Shown: positions 47,619 to 59,727 of the stretch, one piece after another | How positions within the stretch are numbered: position 1 is the first letter of the stretch | How the letters are laid out: each line of letters begins with the position of its first letter | NCBI RefSeq assembly: GCF_010093595.1 | Contig: NW_022985437.1 | Span: forward strand, 1,389,380-1,453,379 | DNA length: 64,000 bases | From: Mytilinidion resinicola | Taxonomy: Eukaryota > Ascomycota > Dothideomycetes > Mytilinidiales > Mytilinidiaceae | Reading direction: 5' to 3' | Translations under genes and position numbers: made by a program | Notes under the pieces: model-generated | Databases searched by the model: none | The model's input: only the letters and a program-made list of their open reading frames with translations | What the model was told of the DNA's origin: nothing

Positions 47619-48165
47619 CTTGTCTTTGGTATGGTATGCAAACAGTGATGAAAACAAGAACAAGAAAATTGTACAGAAGAAGTGGGCTCTGAAAGAATGG
47701 GCACGGCTCCAATACGTCCTATGGTGAATCCTTCAATTACACACGTGCAATGTTCACCATAGTCCAATGCGTGTGCTGTCCCGCGGTAATATATTCTTAA
47801 GGGGAGCAACAATGCTTTTTGTACAACTCTATGCTACCGCCTGAGGTGGCTTGGCAGGATTTCGTGCTTGTCAAATGGATAGATTTCAATATGATTTCGG
47901 CCGTTGAGAGTCCGTTGAAGCACTACAAGCGGTGTGAGGAAAGTTCGGTTATTTCTATCACTGTACCGGTTCAAATTACCATAGTTTCAGACTCCACGCT
48001 CAGACCCTTGAAACAAAAACTCTAATACAAATGCTCACCTCCTCCTCTTCAATCCCTCTTCGCGCTCATCCCAATCACAGTCGGCCTAAGCATCCCCTGG
48101 TCGATCTCTGACACATTCGCATACTGGGGCGGATAAACCAGCGACGAGTGGAAGCTCTGAATCCG
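47619..48165. other. Intergenic: GH16 promoter and repeat copy D
   Basis: About 550 bp. Apart from the dispersed repeat copy at 47835-47945, I see only promoter and 3' flank sequence. Bases 48049-48165 continue the MARVEL-like reading frame past its first TAG. Confidence 0.45.
47835..47945 (+). repeat. Dispersed short repeat, copy D
   Basis: Begins ACCGCCTGAGGTGGC and ends near CAAGCGGTGTGAGGAAAG. It is colinear with copy C over ~105 bp, sharing CTGAGGTGGC, GTCAAA, GCCGTTGA, CCGTTGAAG and CAAGCGG. It lies upstream of the GH16 gene and downstream of the broken MARVEL-like gene. Confidence 0.65.
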
Positions 48166-49143
48166 CTACTGTAGTAGAGGCGATCCGTTACTGTTCCTTT
48201 GATCATACTGCTGGAGGACTTGTGATGGAGCCTGTGAATATTGCGCACTCTGTTGCGTTCCACCTTGCACTTGCGGTTGTTGTCCATTTGGTCGCGGGGC
48301 AGAAACCAGTTGATACGCCATTCCTGGTGGCGGGGGCGGATAGTTGTAGGGAGTATTGCCGCCTATGGTGGCGGCAGCCATGCTCATACGCGCTTGGTTT
48401 GCCATGGCGGCCATCTCGGCGTAGCGCATTTTACGGCGGCGGTCGGTGTCGACGCAGGCCCAGACGAAGAGGGTAAAATGGAATATTCTGCGGGTAGAAG
48501 AGCGTTGGTCAGCATCCGAATGGTTGAAACTTTACCCACGAACCTATTGAGAAGGTACTCGAGCATCAACGAACTGATTGGGCGAGTTTGCGCCATGGAA
48601 AGAGATCAGACTATGGTACGTACGTCGACAGCGCCTCTGTAATTACAGCTGCAATTGCAATCCCATTATGAGCGAAACTATAAGAACTAGTTATGTAGTC
48701 GTAGGTATCCCAAAAAGCTCCGTTGATGCCCCAAAAGACGGTGCAGATTATCATTGCTAGCCATAGTACAAGTTCCACGCCGACGTGTGCTCCTGGATGA
48801 ATTCCCCGTTTGTTGACGCAGTAAGTTATGAGGTCGGCTATTTCCCATGCCACGGCTGCAGCAAACTATAAGCAGAGTCATGTTAGTAGGGTTGGGTCAA
48901 GCAAGTCGGTCAAGGGCTGTTTGAGTGTACAGGCTGAGAAACAGATTGAACGAGAGAAGGGCTTCTAACAACTGCAATGGACATGATGGCATTGAAGTAC
49001 CAGGCCTACTGAATCATTCCCAGGATGGCTACGATCAGAGAAGCCGTCGAAATGATGAGAGTCGTTGAGCGAACCCAGACGCGCGCATGTCGACGCTTGC
49101 GCTCGCGCAGGTCGAAAGGAGTGACGGGGGCTGTAGGATCCAT
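48166..49143 (-). pseudogene. Four-TM MARVEL-like membrane protein with in-frame TAG codons
   Basis: Exons 49143-48970, 48865-48624 and 48487-48166 join with correct phases. The encoded protein has a short N-terminus (MDPTAPVTPFDLRERK) and four hydrophobic segments: STTLIISTASLIVAILGMIQ, WYFNAIMSIAVVFAAAVAW, VGVELVLWLAMIICTVFWGI, and NGIAIAAVITEALSTIFHF. A Pro/Gln-rich cytoplasmic tail follows, the layout of fungal MARVEL-type proteins. Codon 46 is TAG (49006-49008), between CAG (Q) and GCC, at the end of TM1, and no intron can remove it. The frame also stops at TAG 48166-48168 after another CAG, yet stays open and protein-like for 38 more codons (RIQSFHSSLVYPPQYANVSE...) to TGA 48049. So both TAGs may be mutated sense codons. 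The last intron (136 nt) is long. I call a recent pseudogene; base errors are possible. Confidence 0.6.
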
Positions 49144-49629
49144 GATGAATCGTACCCGGGTATCTGCTTGGCGCAGACGCCTCAAGAGGTACTCTCAAAA
49201 GTAATGAAATGAGAGAATAATTGGAGGATTCACAACACGACTCGCGAAGAGAAGTAGACGAAAGGAAAGCAATGCAGAGGAGGATCGACAGCCACAGTTC
49301 AAGCCTCGCCCCGCGACTCGTATTTAGAGTTGGCAGCGCGTGCAGCGGCATCCAGGATAGTCGCATTGGACGCCACAGTGCAGGATCGCCATGGTGTTTG
49401 CCTGCATACTTCAGTCGACATCTCTCGGGATTTCAAGGGGACGCGGGCCGCTGGAGGCCCGGAACACGCAGGGCGAGGAACCTTGGTGTTGCAGAGCGCT
49501 CTCGTCTTCTCGTTCTCTCTACCCCTCTCTTTTCTGCAGCAGAGTAAGGGCATCGACGTATGTGCACACTTTCACTGCGGCTTATGGTGCCCTGAGGGGT
49601 TTTGGCAATTGGAACAAGATGTTCTTAAC

Positions 49630-49664
49630 GACTAGTAAACTTGCTAAGCCACCTCAGATAGTGG
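49630..49664 (-). repeat. Dispersed short repeat, copy F (core)
   Basis: On the minus strand it reads TATCTGAGGTGGCTTAGC then AAGTTTACTAG, matching copy C (CGTCTGAGGTGGCCCAGC-GAGTTTACTAA). The similarity fades after ~35 bp, so only the 5' core is called. Confidence 0.55.
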
Positions 49665-50735
49665 TCGAGTAGGATGCAACTGATGTCGGAAGAGGCCGAG
49701 TAGACCAGCGGAAGGTTGTGGCAAAGTGCAAATTTGAGGCGGCAGAGGTGGTTTCACGGGCGGGAAGACAGCGATCGTGAGTGGTTCGAGCGGTACTTGG
49801 ACGTTTCGGCATGCCGAATTGGAACGCGGCCTGCGCGCTTGGTTACGAAGAGGGCCGGGCCAGGGGGCGGTGCCAGCTGAGGATTAGATCTTCAATGTCA
49901 ATCTAGTAATTCATAAAAAGATATTGGGTATGTTGCACAAGCAGTACAGTATGCAGTTAAACAGATTATAGAGATCCACATGTACTAGGCTCGTTCACAT
50001 CTGCCATCATGAACTTCACTTACGTGAAGTCCCGGAGCAACATTATGGACAGAGCGTAACATTCTTAGTTCGCAGTCTTAAATAGCAGATGACAGACATG
50101 TTTGGTTTGCATTTAGATCGTTCTAATTGATACTATGTACGAGGTCTTCTCAACCTCGTCCTTGAATAGTACAGTACTAGGACACAAGTTTGGGCACGCT
50201 GTCTCTTGCATATTTTCTAGAGACCTGATGATGCGTTGAAGCACCGCGTGCAGCGGCCAGGTAGGCCGGTCGCAAGCGTGTGAAAGTTCTCCGATTCAAG
50301 CTTTCTTGGACCTTATATCGCAACGTAGTTTGTATACCGAGCTGAAGCACCTCAAACGGTAGCGAGGCTCTAGACAACCTTGCTACAAGAAATTTACAAC
50401 ATCTTATAAGGGTTTCATACGCTTGTTGCAGTCGCTGATCAGACCGACGTTCTTCAAGCTCACACGCTGAGCAGATTTCTGTACTGGCTGCAGTGCCCCT
50501 AGATGTGTTAGGTTACCCGAACCAGTAGACGGGCGAGACATGCCGGTGTCTGCCAAACGTGTATTCCGACGCTTGCAATCCTTGTGGTCATGTAAACGGT
50601 GACAGCACGTGGGCCTATCTGACGAGGGTGGTGGTCCAAGGTGGTCGGTAGATGTAAGTGGCGACGTTCAGGTTCTCAGTGTAGTCCAGCAAACAGATTG
50701 TGGGGTGTTTGATATTTTTGTTTACAGGGGAAGTG

Positions 50736-50769
50736 TTTGCGCAATCCTTTGCGCAATCCTTTGCGCATT
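50736..50769. repeat. 12-bp tandem repeat, nearly three copies
   Basis: TTTGCGCAATCC is repeated exactly twice (50736-50759), followed by TTTGCGCATT. A short minisatellite in non-coding sequence. Confidence 0.8.
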
Positions 50770-52621
50770 GAAGGAGCTGCGTCGGCAAGATGATGCGCAA
50801 GGTCCCCACGTGAATGTAATTGCAGACACAATTTGACAATTTCCGCGAATGAGAGAGAGAACGGCAGGATGAGGAAGTAATTAAAGTATGACTGTGCCAC
50901 GCATGAACAAAACGCTGTGCCACCACCCAAAACTAACCTCGACACATCCTGCGGATGAACGACGGCCGCGATGCTTGCGGTAGGAGGGTCTCGCGTTGCG
51001 TTTGCATGCTGTCCGCTGTCAATAGTACGGTACCTCTGCGCCAACGCAGTGCAGAGTCGAAGTCTATTGGGTAGAGATGCAAAGAAGGGTCGCAAAAGAC
51101 GTGGTATAGGAGCACGGCGCGTGCTATACCCCTGGTCATGTGACTGGTGGGACCTGAGGCGGTAGGACCACTCCCGAGCGCCAGGTGCCCAGGTACCCGC
51201 TCAGCACGGTGAAACAAGAGCCACGATCCTCCAGTGTACCTAGTTGTCTCAGCAAGGAGGTGAGCGCGAGCTCGGTAGGGCGGCCCAGAGCGTCCGAGGT
51301 GCATGTTGGGAGTGGGAGCAGAAGGAAGAGAGGATCATTGCCGACTACGCGCAAAGCAGCATGACAGAGCGGTTGTCTGGACTCTCGATGCGACTGGGAA
51401 ACATCGGGGTTGGTGATGCAGAGGGAAGGTGGACACGTGTTGGTCCAACCGCACTGGTGTTCTGAAACGTACGGCTGATTTCGCTGATGGCTGAGTTGTT
51501 TGAGGGTGTCCCACCGCCAACCAGCCCATGCTGTCGAGCCACCGCCGCGCTCAGCGCCATGGCTCGAGGATGGCAGGTTCTCTCGCGGCTGACGAGTGGT
51601 GGTGCGGTGTGGTGTTTTCAGGCGAGCTGCCATGATGCTGCGGCAGGGCAGCGTCTATTTTTACAGACCCGCGGATTCGATGCCCCTGGCGTCTCATGCG
51701 CTTGCGTTGGGTGGGGAAGGCCCTGGAGAACGGGTTTTCGTGCTCGGGCGTGTCTGTGTGGCTTTCGACGGACGGTCTAGCTTAATGCGCGGCGAGGGGG
51801 TTGTACCCGATTTATACTCCTCCATCACGCCCTGGGCATCGCAAGCAGCAGCGCGTGCAGCGGAGCCGGGCCTGGTCTCCGGCGAACGATGGGCCAATCC
51901 AGCTCGCGACGGGTAGTGCTGGTGGGAGTAGTGCTGGACAAGAAGCTGAAGGCGTGTTCGATCTGCGGTGGGAGCGTGCTCGACGCGGCCGGATCGCCTG
52001 CTGCTCGGCCGCTGCCCGGCCGCGATGGACTGCCGTGAGGAGGCCCGGGCTGTCGTAGTTTCATGTCTGCCGTGGGTGGTGGGAGTGCAGTTTTTGGCGG
52101 TGCTGTGGACAGAAGGGCACGCTGGCGATGGGTTGTGTGGCCATACGCTGGTGCATGCGTCCATTGCTCTTGCACTCGACACAGGACGCTGCCCCAGCAG
52201 TTGTGTGCTTTGGGAACGACCAAGACCCTGAACCTCGCCTCTCCTGGCTGGTCCCAGCAATTCTAAGCTCGCCCGCAGCGCCATACGAGAGCACTACACC
52301 CAATTGGACGCTTGCCCTCCACACCTCTGCCTCTGTCTCCATCACCAAGGCCGTCTGCGCAAGCAGAGCACCACCGCCAGCGCCCTCACCCTGCGCCCAG
52401 CCCTCCCTGACCGCACCTCCACCGCCCGCGAGCGCCACCCTGCCCGTGGAGTGCCATGCAAAGTCCGCTGTTGCGCCCCCAAGTCCGCCCTTCGTCGATC
52501 GCTGCACGCCCTCCTCCGTATCTGTGTCTGTAACGGCCTCGCTGTGCGGCCTGGGGCTTCTCATTCCGCCCTCGACAAGCACGCTCCTTGAACACCGTAC
52601 CGGTGCTCACCCGCCGCCGCT

Positions 52622-55600
52622 ATGGAGTCGCCCGGTGCATATCCAGAGTCCCCTCTGGACCCAGATGACGTTGTCTACCCTTGCAAGAACTGCGGAGAGG
52701 TATGCGTTGCCGTCCGAGCAATTGGACCTTTGCTAATCGTGCTGTTATAAGATTCTGGAAGAGGGCAAGGCATTCGAACTAGGTAAGTAGTCGCTATTGG
52801 TCCTGCTACCCACCTCCGTGTCTCTCGCTTTCGCTGCTGTGCCTGCGCCTCGACCGACATCTCTGACCCTCGCGCAGCTGGGAACCGATGGCATATCGAT
52901 TGCTTTCGCTGCAATACCTGTGGCACTCTCCTCGACTCGGATGCGAACCTCCTCCTCCTCGGCGATGGCTCCCTCATCTGCAACAACTGCACATACAGCT
53001 GCAATCACTGCGGGAACAAGATCGAGGATCTGGCAATCCTCACGGGGGACCAGGCATTCTGTGCCAACTGCTTCCGCTGCAGGAATTGTAAACGGAAAAT
53101 CGAGAACCTGCGCTATGCGCGCACGTCACAGGGCATATTCTGCATGTCGTGTCATGAATCGCTTATGGCTCGACGTCGTAAAAAGTCCAAGAAAGCCCCT
53201 CCAGCGTCAACTGGGGCTATATTCGACAAGTCTCTACCTGCATTGCCGCCCAGTGCCCTTCCGTCGAGCACATTCACCCCCGACATGGATACCCCCTCGT
53301 CTGAACAGTACTCGGAACCACCAACCACCGACACTTCTCCCCGACCGCGTGGCTCCAGTATGCGGAAAGACTCTTCCCCTGGCACTTTCCGCAGAGATGC
53401 TTCTCCTGCGTCTCTTGAGGCGCCGAAAGGTACAGTTTCTAGTCTCGACATCTAGCCCTCTGGTCCTAACAGCCCCACAGAGACCCTCCCCGCAAGCACC
53501 TACAAGGACCCCAAACAAGCCGATCCATCCGACAACGGCGACGATGGCATTCTCCTCCCGTTTGCACTTGACCCAACAGTCGTTCCAGGGCCGTCCCCGC
53601 TTGGCCAGTCTCGCAAATTCAATGAAGGCCCGGTGGAGGCTGGCCACACCAGGGGACAGGACTCCAAAACCGGGAGAGATTATTTCAATCGGCCATCGAA
53701 CACATCGCATCGCGATATGCTCAAAGAGAATAGACCAGGCTCGTCCCGATCAGCATCAACTGAGAGAGACCGCCCGTCGGCGAAGCCTTCACCAGCGGCA
53801 GCGAGTCCCCACATTGCATATCAGGAGAAGGGGCGTGCGACTTCAGATAACCTGGTGGAGTCTGTTCGGAAGCGGAAGGAGCCAATGCCGCCGCCTTCGT
53901 CCACCGCGTCGCCTATCATTGGGAATGACCGGTCGCGTACGCAAATGGCGAGCCCACAAACAGCATCTTCAAGCCAGAGCGATGCATTCAAGTTGCAGGA
54001 AGTGCCTAAAAATAAGAAAACCGCATCTAGAAGCGGCTCGAGATCGGAGCTGCGGTCTTCATTGCAAAATTCACCTGCAGTAGATGCGGCAGGCAGGACG
54101 CTGAGTCCACAGCTTGAAGGGTCGTCGCTGTCGTCTTCACCTGTGGCTACGGATTCGCGGGCTCGCGAAGAGTCGACATCTTCGCAGGCCTCTTCGTACA
54201 GCTCAACACAGAAAGTGGTGGAGCGGCCAAAGCGGGAGGACTCTCTTAAGCCGGGACTCGCGCGGAAAGATGCCCCTTCCAAATCCTCGCCTTCCACGCC
54301 CACTGCCCCAGCGCATGAGCGGAAGATATCTGCTGGGGGAGTTAGGTCGCAGATGAACGGCGGTTACACCATCTCCAGTCCCATTGAGTCCCCAACGTCA
54401 AAGAGCATCCTCAATACGCCCGATCCGCCCTCTCGGTCCGCTGACCGCCCTGGCGCAGGGCAGACCGGCGACAATTTCACCTCACCTCGCGCTCCGCCCG
54501 CTCCACCACCACCCCCACCCCACCAACACAGGATGAATGATTCTGTCAGCACGGTGCAAAGCGACCACACCCATGGCTTCGCCTCTGCAGGCCTCCCGCG
54601 GTATAGTACCCAAGGCGACTTTTCAATGGACGAGGACCTAGCTCGATTGTTGATGAGCCAAGAGCACGGCGACAAAGATCCGTCTGTGCTGCGACGGGTG
54701 TCCAACGCTGTCTCCAAGCACGGACGAAGTTTCAGCGACAGAGGGTCTCGAGTGTCGGCTGGCGGACATAAGAAGTGGCCCGCCAACGGGTCGATCGACC
54801 TTATAAGCAGCCCCACCATGCCCTCCCCAGACTCCAAGGAAGAGAACTCCAATCTGCGAAACGAGTTGCGGAGAGCCCAGCAAAGAATCGCGGAACTGGA
54901 AGCTGAGAAGAATGACTTGCGCGAGACTGTCAACAACGCCTCGGACCTCAAGCAGGCCAACACTATGCTAAGGGAAAAGCGGAACACAATGGCGGTCCTG
55001 GATACCCAGCGCGAAATGGTTATTAGAGAGCTAGAAATCATGACCGACCATTTGAAAAAGGCCAAGGATAACAACCAATCCTTGGATATCAAGGAGCTCA
55101 AGTCGGACATTCTGCGAGACTTTGGGGCTTCGCTCCAAAAATTGAAAGACCAGCTTGGAGGACAAATCGAAGAGCTGATCACGAGACGGACGGATCTGAC
55201 TAACGAAATTTCTAATCTTATCCAGATGAAGGACAAAGGGTTCCAAGAGTACGAGTCTCTGAGCGCCCAGAACACGAAGCTCTCGAACATGAACCGGGAT
55301 TTGATCGAAACCATTCAAAGGTCTCTAAAAGAAAACAAGCACCACAATGGAAGCAACTCCATTGATGGCGGACGGCCTGCGAACGGGCTCGGGATCTATC
55401 ATGCTCAGCAAAAGGGCAAACCCGACTTATCCATGGATTTACACGCAATCACACACGAGCATTCTTACTCGAACCTGATCCAAGAGGCAGATGCTGAAGC
55501 AACAATGGTTTCCGCGCCTCAGGTCGTCAACATCCGCAAGGGGAAGCCGAATAAGTTCAATTGGAAAAAGGGCGGTCAAGGCCTCGCCAAGAACGTGACT

Positions 55601-56663
55601 AAGGGCATCAAGGGCGCCTTTGCTTCTGAAAATCGCCGTGAAGACCAGTACAACATCAACGTCATTGGGACACCTTACGGATCGATACCTCCATCTTCGG
55701 ATACTTCCTCGATGGCATCCGCCGCCAGAACAAGAGACGAGGCTGCCAGAAACGAGGCCGCCAGAGGGTGGTTCTCACAGAAGGGAGCTCCCGGCAAGCC
55801 GGACAGGTTGCAGAAGACTTCACAAAACAACAACAGCAACACCAACTTGGCCGGAGAGCACAGTTCAGGTGCGTTGATATCATTGATGTTGACCGTCATT
55901 ATACTAACTACTCATTAGTTTTGTTTGGCTCTGATCTGACGGCTCGATGCGACTTCGAGAAACGAGTTATTCCTAGTATTGTGACTCGATGTATCGAAGA
56001 GGTTGAATTGAGAGGTGAGTCGGCGCTATTCATAGCCTCGCACAGCTCAACTAACGCTCATCAACAGGCATGGACGCCGAAGGTATTTATCGGAAGAGCG
56101 GCGGCTCCGGCCAAGTTAATATCGTGCGGGGTGGGTTCGAGAAGAGTCCCGACTACGACATCTCCGACCCGGATTTAGATATCCACGCTGTCACATCTTG
56201 TCTGAAGCAGTATTTCCGGAGATTACCTGTACCGTTGATCACTTACGATGTTTATGACCAATTCCTTGAAGCAGGGCGTATGTTTAACACTTCCCAATTC
56301 TGTGTAGAACGTGGCTGACAACGAGACAGAAATGCAAGATACCCAGGAAAAAGCGAACTCGATTCTGGCAGCGGTTAACGAATTGCCACGAGCCCATCGC
56401 GATTGCCTCCAATTCCTCGTATTTCATCTTTCCCGGGTTATTCAGCATGAAATGGAGAATCTCGTATGTTTGAACCTTCAATCTCCTAGCTGAGACGTCA
56501 CGCTCACCAATAACAGATGACTCCACTCAACCTTGCTGTGGTTTTCGCACCTACCATCATGCGCCCGATGACTCTGGAGCGCGAAATGACCGACGTGCAG
56601 CAACAACGTGTGGCTGTCCAAGCGCTACTTGAAAACCACAAGTTCGTCTTCTCTGAGGACTAA
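52622..56663 (+). CDS. LIM-domain Rho GTPase-activating protein (Rga1-like)
   Basis: Down-regulates Rho-type GTPases, probably Cdc42, to set polarity sites. Eight exons fit exactly: 52622-52699, 52752-52782, 52878-53429, 53481-55868, 55919-56014, 56068-56277, 56330-56463, 56517-56663; 1211 aa. Two N-terminal LIM domains: CKNCGE...WHIDCFRCNTC...CNNC and CNHCGN...FCANCFRCRNC...FCMSCH. A long Ser/Pro-rich disordered region follows, then a coiled coil (about 54835-55330, RIAELEAEKNDLRETVNN). The C-terminal RhoGAP domain has FGSDLTARCDFEKRVIPSIV, the arginine finger in GIYRKSGGSGQV, LKQYFRRLPVPLITYDVY, and NLAVVFAPTIMRP. The seventh exon's acceptor (AG at 56329) was chosen because it gives LEAGQMQDTQEKANSIL without a stop. 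No GAP catalytic residue appears missing. Confidence 0.93.
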
Positions 56664-57596
56664 ACACGATGCGATGCTCCACCCACGAGCTTCTACTTTG
56701 CATCTGCAGTATTTCTAGGGGTTCCGTCACAAGATACGAAAACTGTAGTTTCGCGATCTACTCTAACGATTCCCCTCTGCTCTGGAGGCTCCATCGGTGG
56801 GCTTCTAGAGACTTTGCTTATTCTTACCTATTTCCTTCGCATTCAAATTCTTGTATACTTCGAAGCGGTGTGAAGGCGCCTTCATATACCAACTTCTTTT
56901 ATATTCCCCAACTCCCCCCTTTCGAAATACCTGTGGACTAAATCAGCTCACATTGGGAAGGGAATCATGTCATGTACGAGACGGATCTTTTTTTCAAGCG
57001 CTTCTTTTGGGTGTTCCTTACTTGCGAAGTTGGTTGTTGGGTTAGGTCGGGTTGGTGTTTGTTTACTGCTATCTGGGGTGAGAATGATAGTACCTCGTCA
57101 TTGCATGCATTTTGTTCAAATTGCCAGATTGGTTGCTTGATTTGATTGGCTTTTAGCGATGCTATGGCGAATTTGATTTGATGAATTGGAACTGTTTTGG
57201 TTTTGCTTATCTTTAGGAAGACGGAAAGTGTGTGCTGCGTGGCGGCTGTATAGTAGGTGTTCTTGATGTGTGGATGTGGATGCTGAAGTGGTAATCTAAT
57301 TGGATATGCGACTGTTGTTGTATTTAAATCCTTGGCCTACCTGGTATGTGCTATGATAGTTTGACTCGAATGGGAGGGGGACAGCCAGGTGATGCTCAGA
57401 GGAGCACTCCCACCTAATATACTACATTCCTGCAGATAGTAGTGCTTTTTCACGTGACTCGGTAGTGCCGGAGATCCAATCCTAGCGCGAACGTCACCTC
57501 AAGGGTGAGCTGTGAGCTTCCAACACTTCCCAAGCGTTATACCACCCACCTACCACTCCAACTCTCTCTTTTTGTTATACCCGCTCCACGCCAATC
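56664..57596. other. Intergenic between the LIM-RhoGAP and END3 genes
   Basis: About 930 bp of 3' flank and promoter. It is T- and TTGATTTG-rich around 57100-57200. No gene or dispersed-repeat copy recognised. Confidence 0.45.
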
Positions 57597-58954
57597 ATGT
57601 CAACCAAGAAGATCGAGCAATGGGAGGTGACCAAGTACTGGGAGATCTTCAGCAGCCTCGCGAACGGCGGCACACATCTCGACGGCGCACAGGCTGCTTC
57701 GGTGCTGAAGAACTCGCAGCTACGAGACGAACAGCTAGAGCGGGTGTGGGACCTTGCCGACGTGGACAATGACGGAAAGTTGGACTTTGAAGAGTTCTGT
57801 GTGGCTATGCGGTTGATATTCGATCTGGTGAATGGGGTATGTAGGGCATGCCCTTTTTTGATCTTTCCTGCTACCTTGGTCTATCTTCGTTTGAGCCTGA
57901 ATATCTGGGACATTTGATACACATGCTACCTAACTCTACCCTCAATTGTCCAAAAGAAAGCAACTAACAACACAACCCCCCACCACAGGAAGCCGTCGAC
58001 GTCCCCACCACGCTCCCCGACTGGCTCGTCCCCGAATCCAAAGCCCACCTCGTGCAAGCCTCGCGCGCCCTCTCCTCCTCCCTCCCCGCCTTCGAGACCG
58101 TCGACGACGACGACGACACCCCAGGCCTCATGGACGGCTTCGACTGGTACATGTCGCCCACCGACAAAGCCAAGTACGAGGAAATCTACACGGCGAACCG
58201 CGACGGCGGCGGCGGCGTCTCCTTCCACGCACTAGAACCCCTCTTTGCTAGCCTCGACGACGTCCCCGACACCGACATCCGCTCCGCGTGGAACCTTGTC
58301 AACCCGAAAGCGCGTGAGACTGTTGGGAAGGACGCGTGTCTCGCCTTCTTACATGTGCTGAACGGGCGGAGCGAGGGGTTTAGGGTGCCGAGGAGTGTGC
58401 CGCCGAGTCTAAGACAGAGCTTCGAGAGCGCGCATATCGATTACGATGTTGAGCGCGTGCAGCCGCAGCGGAAGTGGGCGGCGCATGGCGGGGATGATAC
58501 GAGCACGGGGCGGAAAGCAAAGTTTGGGGATGCGTATCTCACGCGCCTGGGAGTGGGGGATAAGGCGGGGGCGTTCCGGGCAAAGGGGACGGATTTTGGG
58601 GGCAGGACGACGGAGGATTGGGAGGAGGTGAGGTTGAGGAAGCAGTTGAAGGAGCTGGAGGATAAGATCGAGCGGATTGAGAAGGATGGGGAGGAGAGGA
58701 GGGGTGGGGGGAAGAGGGATACCAAGCCGGCGCTTGTGAAGCGGGAATTGGAGTTGATGTTGGATTATAAGAGGGGGGTATTGAGGGAGCTGGAGAGTGG
58801 AGAGGGGGGTGCGGTTAAGGGACTTGGCGGTGTGAGGGAGGAGATTGACACAGTGAAAGAGCAGGTTGAGGGGCTGCAAGGGCATCTTTCCAGGAGGTTG
58901 GAGGTGCTGAGTGATTTGAGGCGGGAGATTGAAGAAGCGAAAGCGGGGAGGTGA
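57597..58954 (+). CDS. END3: Actin cytoskeleton-regulatory complex protein End3
   Basis: EH-domain component of the Pan1-Sla1-End3 complex at endocytic actin patches. Exons 57597-57836 and 57989-58954 give 401 aa. The first EH domain (residues 1-95) begins [18 protein letters not shown] and has a complete EF-hand loop [12 protein letters not shown] followed by [14 protein letters not shown]. The second EH-like region (~110-230) includes [19 protein letters not shown] and lacks a clean calcium loop. The C-terminal third is Lys/Glu-rich coiled coil ([18 protein letters not shown]), as in other End3 proteins. The 152-nt intron is longer than average. The start fits the conserved N-terminus. Confidence 0.94.
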
Positions 58955-59727
58955 CGCAGACTCTTGACAGAAAGATGTGCATGAGTCACTACAAAGTCTA
59001 TAAAACCCAACATGACGGAATTAATCAACGATACAAGCCTCAATCCATGATCATACTCTCTTCTAGTCTCAAATCTTACACCACCCGCGATGTTGCTGAC
59101 CTGAGTCTTAACTACCAGAATAGCACCCGGTTATACTACTGACTACTCAACAACAACTAATACTAGAAGCTCAATTCCGCGAATCTGGATTGCATAAGCG
59201 CATAGGGAGTACAAAATGAGCGCTTGAACAATGTAAAATCAACGAGACGCCGAATCAGACGTTAAACTGTCAATATCTTGAGAGAGAAATTGAGACGTAT
59301 GAACAGGCGCTAGTCCGTGCGACTTGCCCTTGCATTTGGTGTATTATTGCCAGGCTCCTGAACTAGGTCGCAGATGTAGGCTAAAAATGGCAGTATTGAG
59401 ATCCATTATATAAAGGGAAGCCAGTCGGCGCGGGTTACACTCTGCTTGGGCATGCGATTGCTGGTCACTTTAAATTGGGGTGTTTGTTGCATGAATTTGA
59501 CGTGGGGCGTAAATAGGGGACTGACTCCCGTTTGTGCTTCCAAACAACCCGTAAAGTACGAAAAGAAGGTATGGATCAGGCACCTTAATTGATGTCAAGT
59601 ACATTAGTCTTATTCAGGTCATGTAGATAGCGCGCTGGGTTGGCTTCACTTCCAGTACCGAACCACCTCCCGTGTACGCATCTCAGCCATCTCAGTCTCA
59701 TCGACCTCTCTCGCACATGTCTAAGAA
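58955..59727. other. Intergenic between convergent genes
   Basis: About 770 bp of 3' flank between END3 and the GNAT gene. I see nothing in it. Confidence 0.45.

Larger units (their letters stand above)
49144..52621. other. Long intergenic region / leader upstream of the LIM-RhoGAP gene
   Basis: About 3.5 kb with no gene I can support. It contains repeat copy F (49630-49664), a possible further fragment near 50343-50366 (TGAAGCACCTCAAACGG), and a 12-bp minisatellite (50736). A GC-rich block (51,000-52,600) has several long antisense frames rich in R, S, P and A, which look like chance ORFs. The 3' end is probably the RhoGAP promoter and a long leader. Confidence 0.5.

Noticed and set aside
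51694..52284. 196-codon minus-strand frame upstream of the LIM-RhoGAP
   Set aside because: GC-rich region with long open frames on several strands and low-complexity translation; nothing supports a gene.
52797..54083. 428-codon plus-strand frame
   Set aside because: It overlaps the LIM and linker exons of the RhoGAP in a different frame and is R/P/S-rich. The LIM frame has the conserved Cys/His pattern.
54364..55314. 316-codon minus-strand frame
   Set aside because: Antisense to the RhoGAP coiled-coil exon; it arises from the codon bias of that exon.
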